Shown piece by piece: positions 22,860 to 35,308 of a DNA stretch of 64,000 nucleotides. The notes beneath the pieces were generated by a model that was given only the letters and a program-made list of their open reading frames with translations, searched no databases and was not told where the DNA came from. A program made the translations under genes and the position numbers. The first letter of the stretch is position 1. The number at the start of each line of letters is the position of its first letter. This DNA is from Phlebopus portentosus (lineage: Eukaryota; Basidiomycota; Agaricomycetes; Boletales; Boletinellaceae), in contig JAYXKI010000006.1 of assembly GCA_037892935.1 (NCBI GenBank), positions 806,001-870,000 on the forward strand, given 5' to 3'.

Positions 22860-23875
22860 TCACGAAGGGAAGACAAACCTCTCCTTTATTGCATTCTGCC
22901 AACGTTGGAGTTTAGCAATCTCGTGCACCTTGAATCCGAATATTCTTGGACAATACACTTCCGCTTTGAGTGCCGCTGACGCAGTGCTCACACCTTCACC
23001 GACGCCTTCTGCAACTGCTTCCGGGTCTTCCCGACTGCCGCCACGTTTTCGACGCAGATCGAGTGAGTTCAAAACTCCTGGCCACTCCGGTGTTCCGCTC
23101 TTTGGTGGTATCATCCCAGGATAGACGAGGAAGAGCATGTGAGGAAACGATGTGCCGAAGTACGCACCGTCAATAGATCCATGGCGTGATGACTTGGGAG
23201 AGTAAATATCCTCGCATCGCCCGCAGTAAAGCTTGACAGACTTTTCGTAAGGGATGTCACTAAGTCCAACAGGAAGTAGCGGCTGTGATTGGCAAAGTAC
23301 ACGAGGGCATCGACCGAAGTCCGCTTTTTTGTACTTCTCGAGCTGTGACACACGTTAGCATGAGTTCCACTGGCATACTAAGAGGAGAGACCATTTTTGC
23401 AAGCCCTCTCGAGGTGATAATCCATCTCGCGTGAATTAAGCCATACAGCAAACGCGCCTGAACGTCTAATGATCCGCGGTATTCTTCAGCGACCTCCTCA
23501 TCTGCAACGGATTGGTCGTGAATATCAGCAATGCAGTGATGCAAGTTCACACGTGCCAAGATTGTCCGTGATCAGATCGAGAGCTTGGTTGTAATTCTGG
23601 ACCTCTGTGTTCAAGCCCGTGAGATTGAACCGGTCCATGATGTAGTCCTCTTCGACTTCGCAGAAGTATTCATTGCCTTTTGACGAAAGGAACCAGGAGA
23701 TCCACTAGAAAGGCGAGCACGCCTTTAACATAAACATTGCGCCAGATGAGAATGAAGTATTACTGAGCTATAAAGCTGGGCGTAAATACAAAGACAGAGA
23801 GCCTATTTGACACAATACATACTTTGAATAGTCGGAGTCCGACCCAGTCGATATTTCTTCCACTGCCCGACGCAT
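22860..23875 (-). CDS. CKB1: casein kinase II regulatory (beta) subunit
   Basis: CK2 beta dimerises through a zinc finger and docks the catalytic alpha subunits. Four exons (23819-23875, 23704-23551, 23501-23392, 23342-22860) give 267 residues. It begins [19 protein letters not shown] and continues [20 protein letters not shown], the family hallmark. [19 protein letters not shown] precedes the zinc finger: Cys in GRCPRVLC and Cys in YCGRCEDIY. The end has [17 protein letters not shown]. An insert rich in Arg, Ser and Glu of about 50 residues sits between MIPPKSG and YCPRIFGF, as in other fungal homologues. Intron 2 (49 nt, GTGAAC to TTGCAG) and intron 3 (donor GTCTCT) are not obvious but are needed to keep the frame. 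Confidence 0.9.
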
Positions 23876-24087
23876 GATTAGCGAGAGAGAGTGGATCGGC
23901 TGGAATGACACTGACTTGTGTGCTCGTAGTGCTGGTGGTAGGAGGTCAAGATGTGCGGTGGTCAATGAACGCGTGCCGCAAGAATTCCGGCGCGTTCGCG
24001 TGCCAGTGGATCCCACGGCTGCTTTTGTACATCATCAAATATGTAATTGCTTGAAATTATCACTTTCTGCCCCTACTCTCGTCAACG

Positions 24088-26270
24088 ATGAAGACACATA
24101 AGGAGGTCGAAGTCGACGATATAGACCTTGGACTAGTGAATACGAATGACGACTCTGCCATCTTTGCCAACTCCCCAGAGCAACTTCCTCGACAACTTCC
24201 ATCTCCTGGATATGGCGCGCGACGGCCGTCTTCCTCGTATGCATCACCGACCTCGTCAGATCTCTCAGAGAGACAGGATAGACATAAACCGCCACAGCTT
24301 CATTTGCATCAACTTTCGCGATCACAAACCTTGCCACGCAGCTATCCTAGGAGTCCAGGGAGGGAGAAGGAAAAAGTCATTGGCTTTTTGGACGCAGTAT
24401 TAGAGCCGGAAGTGGTCGAAAGATTGAGAACATGGATCATCTGTGTGATCGTCGGTGAGCGGGTGATGTTCTTCTATCTTCATGTCTACTTTGCTAATTC
24501 TCGTGCATAGTCAACTTCGATCTGGATCTTGGTCCAGTTATAGATGGCGTTTGCCCTCCCTTCCCACTTTCAACTTCAGAGAAGGAGAATGTGTAAGCGC
24601 AAAGACTCGCTTGGTATCGAAATATCGCGATAATCTAAGTAACAGCTGTTTCTCATCATTCCCGGACTCGTTCCGTCACGCAGAGGGAGCTGAAGCGCAT
24701 ACATTTCGATTTAGGGAGAGTTTACCTTATAAAACCGAAGAGAATGGAGCAAATGCTGATCATAGAAGCTCTTATGCTTCACAAGATGGATTTATATACG
24801 GCTTTTCATACTTTCGAAGACGAAAGGATGTATCCACTCTTCGGGGCTACGATCAGGCAAGTTGAAATAATGGGTTGCCTCTCCTTTGCTAATGAGTACT
24901 CCACTTAGCGCTCCGTGATCCTCCTGACTTACCATCCTTGGCCGACCCTATATTTGGAATTAGTCAATCGTCTCGGTCCAATGTTCTTGATTCATGGCGT
25001 ACCAATGCTAGAATCCGCATGCCACAACATAGCCAGCTGGTAAGCAAATCGGCAACTAAGAGATCGCGCATCCACTAACATGGCAAGATCAGGCCACCAC
25101 CGGAATCCGGGAAGACCCTTGAATTGGGCTTTCTTGGGTCGGTGCTGACAGTCGAGCTCCCGAGCAGTGTAGACCAGCAGCAATCCGTCGAAATGTCGGC
25201 CTTCCGAGACAAATTCGATCCTCAAGTTCATGTAAGTTGCTAAACACGTCACGTCCATGTAGAAAGTCTCATTGAGTCTTCGTCTCAGCTTCTAGCATCC
25301 ATCGCCCCATTGACACCTCCTCCGTTGCGATTGTTCGCGGCATCGATCTCTCATCTGTGGTCAATCTGGGAATGCATCCTTCTCTGCGAGCCACTTCTTG
25401 TTTTCGGACCGACCCCGGCGATGACCAGTCAAGCCATATGGTGGTTCGTCGACGTGTTGAGACCTGTGAGTCCTTTTCAATCCGCAAGGTACAACGGAAG
25501 TTCACGATATTGGCGAAGGTATCCTTCGCGGGTGATTTTAGGCCATACTTTACCATCCACGACAAGGATTATCATTCTCTTGTGAACAAGAATCGACCGA
25601 AGCCAGGACTTTTGTTAGGCGTGACGAACCCACTTTTCGAAAGTATGTGCAAACATTGGTCACACCAACTTTCGCTCGGAGTGGAAGTCGAGACTACTAA
25701 GTTAGTATACCCTCGGTATTTCTAAGAATGAAGTTAACTGTATGTTTTAGAAACTCAGACAGATCGAAAGTTTCACTTCTCGCTGGACCTGCACCTGGGT
25801 GGTGCACAAAGACACATAACCGTTACATTTCTAAGGACAGAAACCTGCTGAAGCAGCTTGAGTCCGCGATAAAGAAAGGCGGAGCAATTGGTGGGGAAAC
25901 AGGCTTTCGATGTTTCGGTACATCATACTGACTACGAAAAGATGCGGACGGAAGACTCTCTTTGCTCCTTCGGCGTCATTTCACTACCCGATCCGTGCAA
26001 TTTCTCGTCCCTCTCAATCGTTACCTCAATACGCTTATACCCCAGGCCTCAGCAAGTGGTTCGAACAACGCACTCTCTCAGCCTTCACTAAAGCCATTCA
26101 ACCGGGACCACTTCTTTGCATCGCTGAAGGCGCATGGCTCTCCACTGCCGTTCCGGAGCTCAGCAAAGCAAAGAGGTTTCTACGAACGATGGTTGCGAAG
26201 TCCTGCGTTTGGGCTTTGGATGGCTAAGCAGGAGGAAGCTATCAATCAATTCTTGCGAAGACCCGCTTAA
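24088..26270 (+). CDS. DENND6-type DENN domain protein (Rab exchange factor family)
   Basis: DENND6/FAM116-type proteins act as exchange factors for Rab GTPases in endosomal traffic. Nine exons (24088-24454, 24511-24592, 24646-24856, 24909-25039, 25093-25231, 25289-25465, 25519-25700, 25751-25890, 25942-26270) join in frame to 585 residues. After a Ser/Pro-rich lead of about 110 residues comes VNFDLDLGPVIDGVCPPFPL and VCFSSFPDS, the upstream DENN start. FIYGFSYFRRRKD, VILLTYHPWPTLYLELVNRL and the core block WECILLCEPLLVFGPTP follow, then LLLGVTNPLFE and a C-terminal RRHFTTRSVQFLVPLNRYL. Intron 3 uses a GC donor (GCAAGT). The gene shares a 212-nt divergent promoter region with CKB1. Confidence 0.85.
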
Positions 26271-26487
26271 TGCAGAACTCAGTTATCGTACTACCTGTAT
26301 ATTACCGTTGTGTGCATACTCGTTCAGACAGACTGCGAGCTTACCATAGGAAAAGTTTTGTAGCTGTAAATCTTGTCGTCGCGTACACTCTGTCTTTTCG
26401 AGTTATCAAGTATACCGCCTGTGACTCAGGCAAGCTTAGGTGTCTAAGAGTCATACTGCTAACGTCGAGAGAAGGCAGACGTAGGTA

Positions 26488-27894
26488 CTACTTAGCAAAG
26501 AAATCGCGATGTCCCTCTACGACTCTGATGAAATCGAGCAAACCCCCGAATGGCGATACGAGCGTCTCATTAGAATCCAGAATGACTTTGGAGATCCTGA
26601 GGCGACGTATGTACTTCTCGTTCTCCGGCCGAAGTCCAGCACATTGACGCAATACGACTTCTTCGAGTTGACTGACACCCTCGAGCGGCCGACCCGAACG
26701 ACTCACGCGGCTTTCCAACACCGGAACGATGTCTGCGTCTTCAAAGTCTTCGCATCCACCGAACCGGATGCTCTTGAGGCGTGGAACAAGCTGCGAATCT
26801 CCGCGTTGAGGATCCCAGACGAGTGCACGTAGTAGAGGCGGGGTGACGAGAGCGTGATTGACCGTGAGATGAGTGAGGGTCGGCGTCGCACGAAGGACCT
26901 CAAGGAGGCAGGGGTCCGTCGCTCCCATATCTCCGATCGCCATGTGAGTAAGAGGAAGGTGACCGCTGGCTTCGATGAATCGCAAAAGAGCATCCCATAT
27001 TCCTGTCTGCGTCTCCGCACCACCTCTGACTGCAAGTCGTTCTAGCTTTGGCGCACGAATTGAATCAAAGAACGGTCGCGCGTCTAGCTCAGTGTCCCAG
27101 CCGTCCCAGCTGACATAGAGAAATCTCAATTTGGGCACCTCCAGGCGAGTTGTCATAAGAGGAAGCATGAAGTCATTCGGACGGTTCAGACCAATGTACG
27201 CAGTGTGCAAGTTTGGTAACTGCCTCAAAATCTCGACCGCCGTACTACAATTCATCCAGAAGGGATTGCGCATCTCTGAAAGCTCAAGCTGTGAGAGCTG
27301 GTGTTGTCTGTAGAGTGATTGCTGAATAAGCCCGACGTTCTCAAGCGAGAGGACTGTCAGTTTAGGCAACTGTTCGGGAAGGTCAAGTGCTAAAGGTTGC
27401 GAAGATGCCGTCATTTCAGATATCCCGACAAGTTCCAGGACTTCCAGAGACATCATTTCATCAAATCCGAGGTCAGTTGCAGTTGACATTGGCAGAGTCC
27501 CTTGTAGCGAATGTATCCGGCGTTTGTGAGGGAAAATGACTGCCATCAACGTCCTGTACACGTTCTGTTTCCTGCGGTACTCCTCAAGGTTTAGGTTCCT
27601 CACAACGCCATCAAGGATACTGATGTCCACGTCGATATCCAGTGGCCATGATCCAGACCTCTGAAGCCAAAGGTCCAACAGAGGCAAGATGTTCTTTCTT
27701 CGGAGAGCCGGATTGTTTAAGTGCAGCGTTGACCAAAGTTCCGGAGTGTCCGAGGCAACAGCTGTCCAACGTCGACAAACAAGAGTCAGAAGCAAAGGAG
27801 CGAATTCGGACCTGAAGTTTGGGTGTTCAGGCAAGCAGAACTTGAATATTTCTCTCAGCAGCTCATCAGGGAGTGTGTTGATGACCGGCTGCAT
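26488..27894 (-). CDS. F-box protein with degenerate leucine-rich repeats, 468 aa
   Basis: A single-exon gene. The N-terminus INTLPDELLREIFKFCLPEH, followed by LVCRRWTAVASDTPELWSTL, is the F-box and post-F-box pattern typical of the large F-box families of Agaricomycetes. The remainder has repeated leucine blocks (LPKLTVLSLENVGL, LPNLHTAYIGLN, PTLTHLTVNHAL, QLEEVVLRQCAGL) like irregular leucine-rich repeats. F-box proteins recruit targets to the SCF ubiquitin ligase through Skp1; the target here is unknown. The lack of introns in an intron-rich neighbourhood is common for this family. It is convergent with the DENN gene and divergent from MCD4. Confidence 0.85.
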   Translation of the reverse strand: MQPVINTLPDELLREIFKFCLPEHPNFRSEFAPLLLTLVCRRWTAVASDTPELWSTLHLNNPALRRKNILPLLDLWLQRSGSWPLDIDVDISILDGVVRNLNLEEYRRKQNVYRTLMAVIFPHKRRIHSLQGTLPMSTATDLGFDEMMSLEVLELVGISEMTASSQPLALDLPEQLPKLTVLSLENVGLIQQSLYRQHQLSQLELSEMRNPFWMNCSTAVEILRQLPNLHTAYIGLNRPNDFMLPLMTTRLEVPKLRFLYVSWDGWDTELDARPFFDSIRAPKLERLAVRGGAETQTGIWDALLRFIEASGHLPLTHMAIGDMGATDPCLLEVLRATPTLTHLTVNHALVTPPLLRALVWDPQRGDSQLVPRLKSIRFGGCEDFEDADIVPVLESRVSRSGRPLEGVSQLEEVVLRQCAGLRPENEKYIRRLRISKVILDSNETLVSPFGGLLDFIRVVEGHRDFFAK

Positions 27895-28590
27895 GCACGG
27901 TTTAAGGGGAAAGGACGAAAACGAGTGGACTGATTCGAAGAAGAGCCATTAGCTGCATAGCTAATAGTTGGTAGGAAGACTTACTTACAGTCAGTAAAGA
28001 GCGTGTGGTGTCCAAAGGAACAGAATCAGAATGAAAAAGGTAAGAATATGCCTGTCTTCAGATGCAGCAGACCGAGTTGAAGTAACATTCAAATGATGTG
28101 CATACCAAGGGGGCTCACGGTATAATCTTGACGGGACGCCCTTGCTTTGCCTTTATTGCTTCCTCGGTTTGGTGACACGCAAAGTAACCTTGACATTCTC
28201 CCGCGCTTCACTAGCAAGAACCGCCGACTTTCTTTGTACTTTCGTCAATGATCATTGGGAGGTTTCATGTCCACCTCTGTAAAGCGAATCAAGCACCAGT
28301 GTACTCGTGAAGGATCTAGCATGTCGGTGAGTAGAAGTTGAGGAAGCAGAGCTGTAGAGTGAGTTCCTCACTCAAACACAAACACACGAAGACCAGGTTC
28401 CAACACGTGATCAGATTTTTTACCATCGCGACGACGACCGACACGTCTGCCCGTCGCCTGTGAAAATGCATGATCTATCCTAACTGAAGTTTCTTTGTGA
28501 GTGCTGAATTGACCTCAGTCTGCTTTCTCTTCGTAACTCTCTTTAGTTGAACGTTGAGGCAGAGCTCACTGCCTACTTCGAGTTTTCGTC
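27895..28590. promoter_or_regulatory. divergent intergenic region, 696 nt
   Basis: Lies between the F-box ATG (27894) and the MCD4 ATG (28591) and should contain both promoters. No coding frame or recognisable motif array was seen. Confidence 0.4.
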
Positions 28591-31500
28591 ATGCTGTCGG
28601 CTAGCACGAGAACGTCAATAACATGGACATTGGCTCTCGGGCTTTTCTTCCACATCGTATACATAATGTCTGTCTTTGACTGCTATTTCACTAGCCCGGT
28701 CGTCCATGGTATGCAGCATTTCAATGCTGGTGGAGCAGAAGCAAAGCGTCTTGTACTAATCGTGGGTGAGCAAGAAAATCAGATTACTTTGATGTTATTC
28801 TAATGATATTGGCGCGCGATAATTCTAGCGGATGGACTGCGATCAGACCTTCTGTACAATACGAAGCCATTCCCTGCTATTCCAGGCTCTCTCGAAATTG
28901 TTGCACCGTACCTTCGCGAGATTGTTGAGACGCGGGGAGCATTTGGCGTTTCGCATACTCGAGTTCCGACGGAGAGTAGGCCTGGTCATGTTGCAATCAT
29001 CGGTGGAATGTATGAGGACGTCTCTGCAGTAACGAAGGTGTGTTTTCACAGTCGGCCTCTGTTCAACTCTTAATAAGTCATGAATGCAGGGGTGGAAGGC
29101 CAATCCGGTACGATGCTGACCAACAGGACTTTCGTGAGGCTTGTACTAAGCGCAAGTCATTTCTGCTATAGGTTGACTTCGACTCGGTGTTTAATCAATC
29201 AAGTCATACCTTTTCGTTTGGATCACCAGACATCTTGCCGATGTTTGCACGTGGTGCTGTGCCAGGGAGGGTCGAAACGTGGACATACAATGAAGCGGAC
29301 GAAGATTTTACCAGAGGTATGGCTCAATGTATTTACAACACAAAGAATAATAAGTTTGATTTTAAATTTCTGTTTGTTCTATGATTGCTAAGACGCTACG
29401 GAACTTGATTACTGGGTGTTGAACCAGCTGCAAAGCCTTCTGAAGAACACTTCCTCGGATGCTTCCCTGAATGCGGAAGTAAGAGGAGATAAAGTGATAT
29501 TCTTCCTTCACTTATTGGGACTTGACACGACTGGGCACTCGTATCGTCCGCACTCGAAGGTCTATTACCTAGACTATGCAGTATGACTAGAATGCTCACA
29601 ACAACACAGGAATACATGCAGAACATTCAAGTAGTCGATGAAATAGTGAACAGGACGGAACAGCTCTTCAATGATTTTTTCCAGGATGACAAAACAAGTT
29701 ATGTTTTCACGGCTGATCATGGCATGTCTAATATCGGGAATCATGGTGACGGAAGTGAGTTACGTCAATCTTCGCTGATTGTCGCTCTGATTATGAGTAT
29801 ATAGACCCCGATAGTACTCGCACTCCTCTAATTGCATGGGGCGCTGGAGTCCGTGGCCCTCTTCCGGACACTGTTCCATCCTCTCACGATGCCTACTCTG
29901 CTGCTTGGCATCTTTCTCATCTTGCTCGGCGCGATGTGGAACAGGCAGACATTACGCCTTTGATGAGCACGCTTCTTGGAATAAATTTCCCTGCGAATTC
30001 TGTCGGTGTTCTGCCTGACGTTGATGTCGAACATCCTGGGTACTTGAACCTCAATGAGGGAGAAGCCGCCATTGCCCGGGCTGCCATTGCGAATGCGAAA
30101 GTACGTAGCTTTCGCTCTCAGTGAGATGTAACGTGATTGACATAAGAGGAGGAAAGTCTATTTTGGAGCATTATCGAGTTAAGCATAGTATGTCAGCGCT
30201 TTGGTAATCTGGTCTGGAAAGCTGATGCGCAATCTGATGCAAGGACTCAAGGCATCACGCAAGCTTTTCTTCGTTCCATACGCAGGCCTTGCAACTCAGG
30301 ACAAGCACGGTCTGCCAGGGTCTGGCCACCTTTTGCGACTTGAGCAGCTCCTCTACACACAGAAATGGCCCGACGTGCGAAGGGACGCCGCCGAGCTTAT
30401 ACAGCTATCCCTTAATGGTTTGCGATATCTAGAAACGTACGTGAAGGATTTATATCATGAGTTCAGGAGTCGTGACATGCCACAATCAGATATGACCGAT
30501 GGATGTTGCGTGTGATTGTGACGATAGGCTACATCGGGTGGTCGGCTTTCAGCGCAACCAGCCTGCTGGTGAAGACCCTAGGAGACGCCTATTCCACATC
30601 TCCTAGCACCGTCGCATTGATCAACATCACAGCATCGTGTGTATTACTCGCATTTTTTGCTCTCTTCGTCATTCAAGGAGAACCACGGACATACTATCTT
30701 TATGTGGCATTCCCATGCTACTTCTGGCGTTCAGTTGCTCTTCGACTTTCTCAGTTGTTCTCAGCACTCAAAGCGTGCAAAACACAGCGAATGAAAGTGT
30801 CGTCCGATAACGCTGTACGCCTTCTCGAAGGCTATTCGGCATCAAAATTGGGATGGATGATGATCTTGATATCGCGTCGCTACAGGCTATGGTGGTGAGT
30901 ATCAAATCAGTTCCATCGGTACTATTATTATGACCTGATGAACTCTTTTCACCAGCTTGCCTATAAACATCGCTCGATTTGGAGCCTTGGCTTAGTATTT
31001 CTGGGCATTCTTTGGCCTATACTTGCTTGGCCCAAGAGAATGACAGACATCAATTATAATATTGCTGCCAAGTGGGCAGTTGTATGTATTATTTGTGCTG
31101 TATTCCCCTTTAGAGATGTCGAGCAAAAAGAAGATCTGCGAATCATGTAAGTCATTTTTATACAGAATTACTCAAATCAACATGATGACGATTGTGGATC
31201 AGTATTATCGGAGGTCTTGCGATGCTCCTTGCAGGTATATATTTAAGAAGTTCGATAAAGCATCATGATTCGCAGCGTGAACATAGACTACAGGTGCGTA
31301 TTCCGGAACAACTTTCATGGTGACTCGCTGAAGAACGTACAGCTACTCCTCATTCTCTGCGCCATATCTGTTGTAAACGATTCAGTCCGCCGTTTAAATG
31401 CTAAAGAAGGTCTTCCACTAAAGAATCAGGTATTCGGCTGGACTATTCTTGGTATGCGCTCTTTCCACTAGATTTGCACTTCGACTTCGTACTAAAGATA

Positions 31501-32540
31501 ACTCGCCCACAGCGGCATCTGTTTTGCTCCCACTGTTCTTCCCCTTCCGTTCCCAGCCTCAATCAGCCAAGTTGCTGACACTATTTCTGGCTTTTTCTCC
31601 TTGCTTCATTTTGCTGTCGATATGCGCGGAGGGCTTGTTTTATCTCACCTACTGTGCTACGCTGGTCGTCTGGGTAGAAGCAGAAGTAGCTGTTCGCAAG
31701 GCAAAAATGCAGCCGAAGCGGAGAGATGACAATAAGCTTAATGGGAACACGGTTAAGGCAGAGGAGACGGTCCTCGAACAGGATTACAGGATATGCGCAG
31801 ACGATGTACGAATTGCAGTATTCTTCCTGTTCTTCGTGCAGGTTGCATTCTTTGGTACCGGAAAGTGAGTTCATTGGGTGAATTCAATCTTTTCACGGTT
31901 TTGATTCCTGTAACAGCGTAGCTTCAATATCGTAAGTATTAGTTATTCGTCGGCGAAGCCTCGATGCAACATTTTGATTGCATCATGATTCAAGCTCGTT
32001 TTATCTTGAACCCGTTTACCGACTCATCCCAGTGTTCAGTCCATTTACTATGGCTGCCCTTCTTGTATGTCATGTTTTTACTCCGAAAGGTCCATTCGGA
32101 TACTTACTTGGGAGACTTCAGCTATTCAAGATAATCGCTCCATATGTGATCTTGGCAGCATCTTTCGCATCGTTAAGCCGGGAACTACGCATGCCACCAT
32201 TCACGTTGTTCCTCATCGCACTCAGCCTTACAGACGGTTCGTCCCTTTACCTCATGGTTTGAGATTTCCTGTTGACAAAATTTGATTTCAGGAATGACGA
32301 TCACGTTTTTCCTAAACGTCACAGATAGAGGTAGATACTCCGCTCTAGCGATTTGTTTGAGAAGGTCGCTTATGAACAAAACTTGTTATTCCAGGCTCTT
32401 GGCTTGAAATTGGACAGACCATTAGCTTTTTTGTCATTGCATCGCTACTTCTCCTGTGGTCTGCAGGTATCTGTGCTCTTGGAGTGTGGCTTATGCGCAA
32501 CGGCGCTTCGGAGACGAAACAGAAAACCAAAAGGACTTAG
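28591..32540 (+). CDS. MCD4: GPI ethanolamine phosphate transferase 1 (Mcd4/PIG-N)
   Basis: Adds ethanolamine phosphate to the first mannose of GPI precursors in the ER. Nineteen exons: 28591-28765, 28829-29037, 29090-29107, 29172-29316, 29393-29559, 29610-29754, 29805-30100, 30157-30187, 30244-30436, 30490-30774, 30831-30894, 30956-31146, 31203-31293, 31334-31451, 31513-31864, 31917-31931, 31995-32236, 32292-32330 and 32395-32540. They total 973 residues. A transmembrane anchor starts the protein, followed by the metal-binding phosphodiesterase fold: Asp60 in [20 protein letters not shown], and Asp274, His275 and His283 in [15 protein letters not shown]. The multispanning PigN domain includes [21 protein letters not shown] and EGLFYLTY. 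The intron 30775-30830 (donor GTGCAA, acceptor CGAAG) has no strong donor but restores the frame exactly; without it a frameshift appears. Confidence 0.9.
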
Positions 32541-33976
32541 TTAGCACTCTTCCATAGTGATTTCGAATGGATTCCCGTCTTTCTGCTGCTCTTTTCATCT
32601 GAGTGTATCGCGGCACCGACTGTCTTAAAGGACGTGTAATTAGCGTGAGCTCCTGATTGCGAAATGTCGATGTAGTCTTTATTGGTAAAGAGTCCTTTGG
32701 AAAGAATTGGTGCATTTTAAAGTCCCCAATTAGAAAGAATACAAATATACATGTACAGAGCTGTAATAGGTGTATAGTTCATATGTATATCCCGTTAGCA
32801 TAACATTTTCCACCAAAGCTGTGGATGTTGCTGATTGAAAATCTTCATCACATCACGATCCTCAGTGATAAAGAAAACGTAAGCAAGGTTTACCATTACA
32901 CTCTGCATGCCAGGTCCCACTAAAAGCTTATTTATATAGTGCACGGGTCGCGGACTCAACAAATTTAAGTTCAGAATGAGAGCGTGTGCGATCTCTTTCA
33001 AGTTGAGGAGGCTTCATCACTCGGCTTGGTAAAAAATTTGCAGTATTGTGCTGTATGTCACACAGTATCGTGCATTGCAAAGTCCAAACACATCAACAAA
33101 AGACAGGAACACGCCTTTTTGTAAAGCACATTCAATAGCGCGTCCGGCCGCTATGTTTCATTTGATGTCTGGATGCAGGCGCGAAAGCCGTCTAGGAGTT
33201 TATATCATGAAACTTCATGAAGACGAAGCTTCTCTTCGTAGTTCGGCTTAAATTGGCAACCCCACCTATCATCAAGAACTTCCAGGAAGGTCAAGCACGC
33301 ATTACCGATTGTCTGTCCCAACGATGCAACATTTTATTTCGCTGCTTTAAAGCAGTAAAATGTCGGTGCTTATAAGGAAGTTTTCTGGGGTGGAATAGAA
33401 ACACCTCTTTAGAAGCAAGGACGGAGATTGAGACTTACTGTAATGTCAGACGATCTAGTTATTTGACTAAATGGAGAGTAGGAAGCGTCAATGAGAGATG
33501 AAAGGCTAAGCAGACAAGGTATATTACGTGATTCTCATCCTCTCATTCTTGATGGAATTTAATTTGATGTTCCTAATCACCTCTAGAAGTGCTCCGCTTG
33601 CTTTTCATCCCTAGCATCAAGTCATCTGGCAAGAACTCGCTAAGACGAACGCGAGTACGTTCTGGACTACGACTCTGCCGCTCGGAAGGTGGTTTTGCTG
33701 CGCGTCAATAAGCCAAAAAGAAGTAAATCAAATTTGATACACCTTTCCTGCGGGAGTCAGATGTGAATGAGAAAATTTCCCAGTGCCGAGCCGGAGAACA
33801 ATTCTGTTTATGTAATATGATGAGTAATTCCGTCCTGTTATTACAATTTCTGATTACTATGTAGAAGTTCACAGCTATAAAGTAACTTTCGTCATGTAGC
33901 CAGCGTGGGCTTCGAGCTGAGCAATCCAGCTTACTTCTGCACACTCGTTACCTATAATCTTCACTTAGTTTTCAAC
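32541..33976. other. intergenic, 1.44 kb
   Basis: No gene supported on either strand. All open frames are short, mostly lack ATG and show no motif. The region is AT-rich with scattered short homopolymers. Confidence 0.45.
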
Positions 33977-35308
33977 ATGTCTAGCGACCAGACGGACTTC
34001 ACGAACCTTGCGAGGGAGAAAGATGGCTCTTTCAAGCGACAAGTATCTTCGTTCCGTAGCACAATCGAGCAGGGAGGGAGGTTTGAACGGGAGATAGGCT
34101 CGCAGAATAATCTCACACTCTGTCGCATTTGAAGCTTATCTCCTAGCTACAGGTCGATACCACATCTATGCATCTTATGCCTGTCGTAAGGCTCTTCTCT
34201 GTGCATTGTCGATGCGTTACCTTCTGAACTGGAATCTTAGCCTGGGCTTCTCGGACTCTGATTGTTCGTAAACTCAAAGGACTTGAGGATATCATCTGTA
34301 AATAACGGTCTTATACACACGCCCTCTGATATTCACTTGTATGTGTCTGCAGCAACGACGATTGTCTCCCCACGAATGGATAAGTACGGCTGGCCATTTG
34401 CTAATATCGATCCATTCCCTGGTGCCGAGAAAGACCCGTTGGTCGGCGCTGATCATATCAAGGATATATACCTCGAAGCACAGCCCGACTACAAAGACAG
34501 GTACATCGCCCTTTGCTTAACATCAATTTTTCTCATATCTTCTAGATACACCGTCCCCGTTCTCTGGGATAAGAAGTTGAACACAATCGTAAATAACGAG
34601 TCCTCGGAAATTATCCGTATCCTCAACACGGCCTTCAACGAATTCCTACCACCTGAAAAGGCTGCCATTGACATATATCCGGAAAAACTACGCACGGAAA
34701 TCGATAGCATCAACGAATGGGTATATGATGGAATTAACAGTAAGCTTGCTCACGTTCACGTGTATGCATAGAAGCTGATGGCTGACGCGGATTCACAAAG
34801 ACGGAGTTTATAAGTCAGGCCTTGCGGGGACACAAGAAGCATACGAGAAAGCGGTGAAGCTAGTCTTCGAATCACTGGATCGCGTCGAGAAGATTTTGGA
34901 AGGAAAAGACTATCTTGTTGGCAATCAGCTCACGGAAGCGGACGTTCGGCTTTATGTTACCATCGTACGCTTTGATGTTGCGTACCATGGCCAATGCAAG
35001 TGTAATTTCCGCACGATTCGCGGCGGATATCCGAACATCCACACGTCCGCGCAATTTTCTTACAAGTATTCTTGCTGCCAATATATGACACGTTCGATAG
35101 GTGGTTAAGGCAACTATATTGGAATAGTCCTGCTTTCAATTCGACGACAGACTTTATTCACATCAAGACAGGATATTATTCTGCGAGCTCGGTAAGTACT
35201 TCGTCTCTGTAGCCTAAGACATCAACTTACGGGTTATCTCAGAATCGTATTATTCCTCTTGTGCCTGTGCCACATATTGAGCCTCTAAAGCTTCGGTTTG
35301 CACTATGA
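33977..35308 (+). CDS. glutathionyl-hydroquinone reductase-type glutathione transferase
   Basis: Xi-class GSTs (ECM4/YqjG/PcpF type) reduce glutathionyl-hydroquinones with a catalytic Cys. Eight exons (33977-34097, 34153-34185, 34241-34297, 34353-34500, 34546-34739, 34801-35044, 35101-35191, 35243-35308) give 317 residues. The active-site motif RYHIYASYACPWASRTL places the catalytic Cys at residue 51. SPRMDKYGWPF, YTVPVLWDKK and NNESSEIIRILN follow in the thioredoxin fold, with LVGNQLTEADVRLYVTIVRFD and a family-like C-terminus ending LVPVPHIEPL. Intron 1 must begin with GCTCGC, an unusual GC donor; the alternative GT donor would leave a 31-nt intron. Such enzymes are common in wood-decay fungi, where quinones arise from lignin breakdown. 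Confidence 0.88.

Noticed and set aside
23550..23600. Frameshift in CKB1 after LDLITDNL
   Set aside because: A 49-nt intron (GTGAAC to TTGCAG, with a CTGAT branch site) restores the frame exactly and removes a segment not found in the family.
26509..27045. Plus-strand open frames opposite the F-box gene
   Set aside because: Shadows of the 468-codon F-box gene on the minus strand; no motif or exon partners.
30850..30894. Frameshift in MCD4 near LQAMV
   Set aside because: Explained by the 56-nt intron at 30775-30830; total exon length then divides by three.
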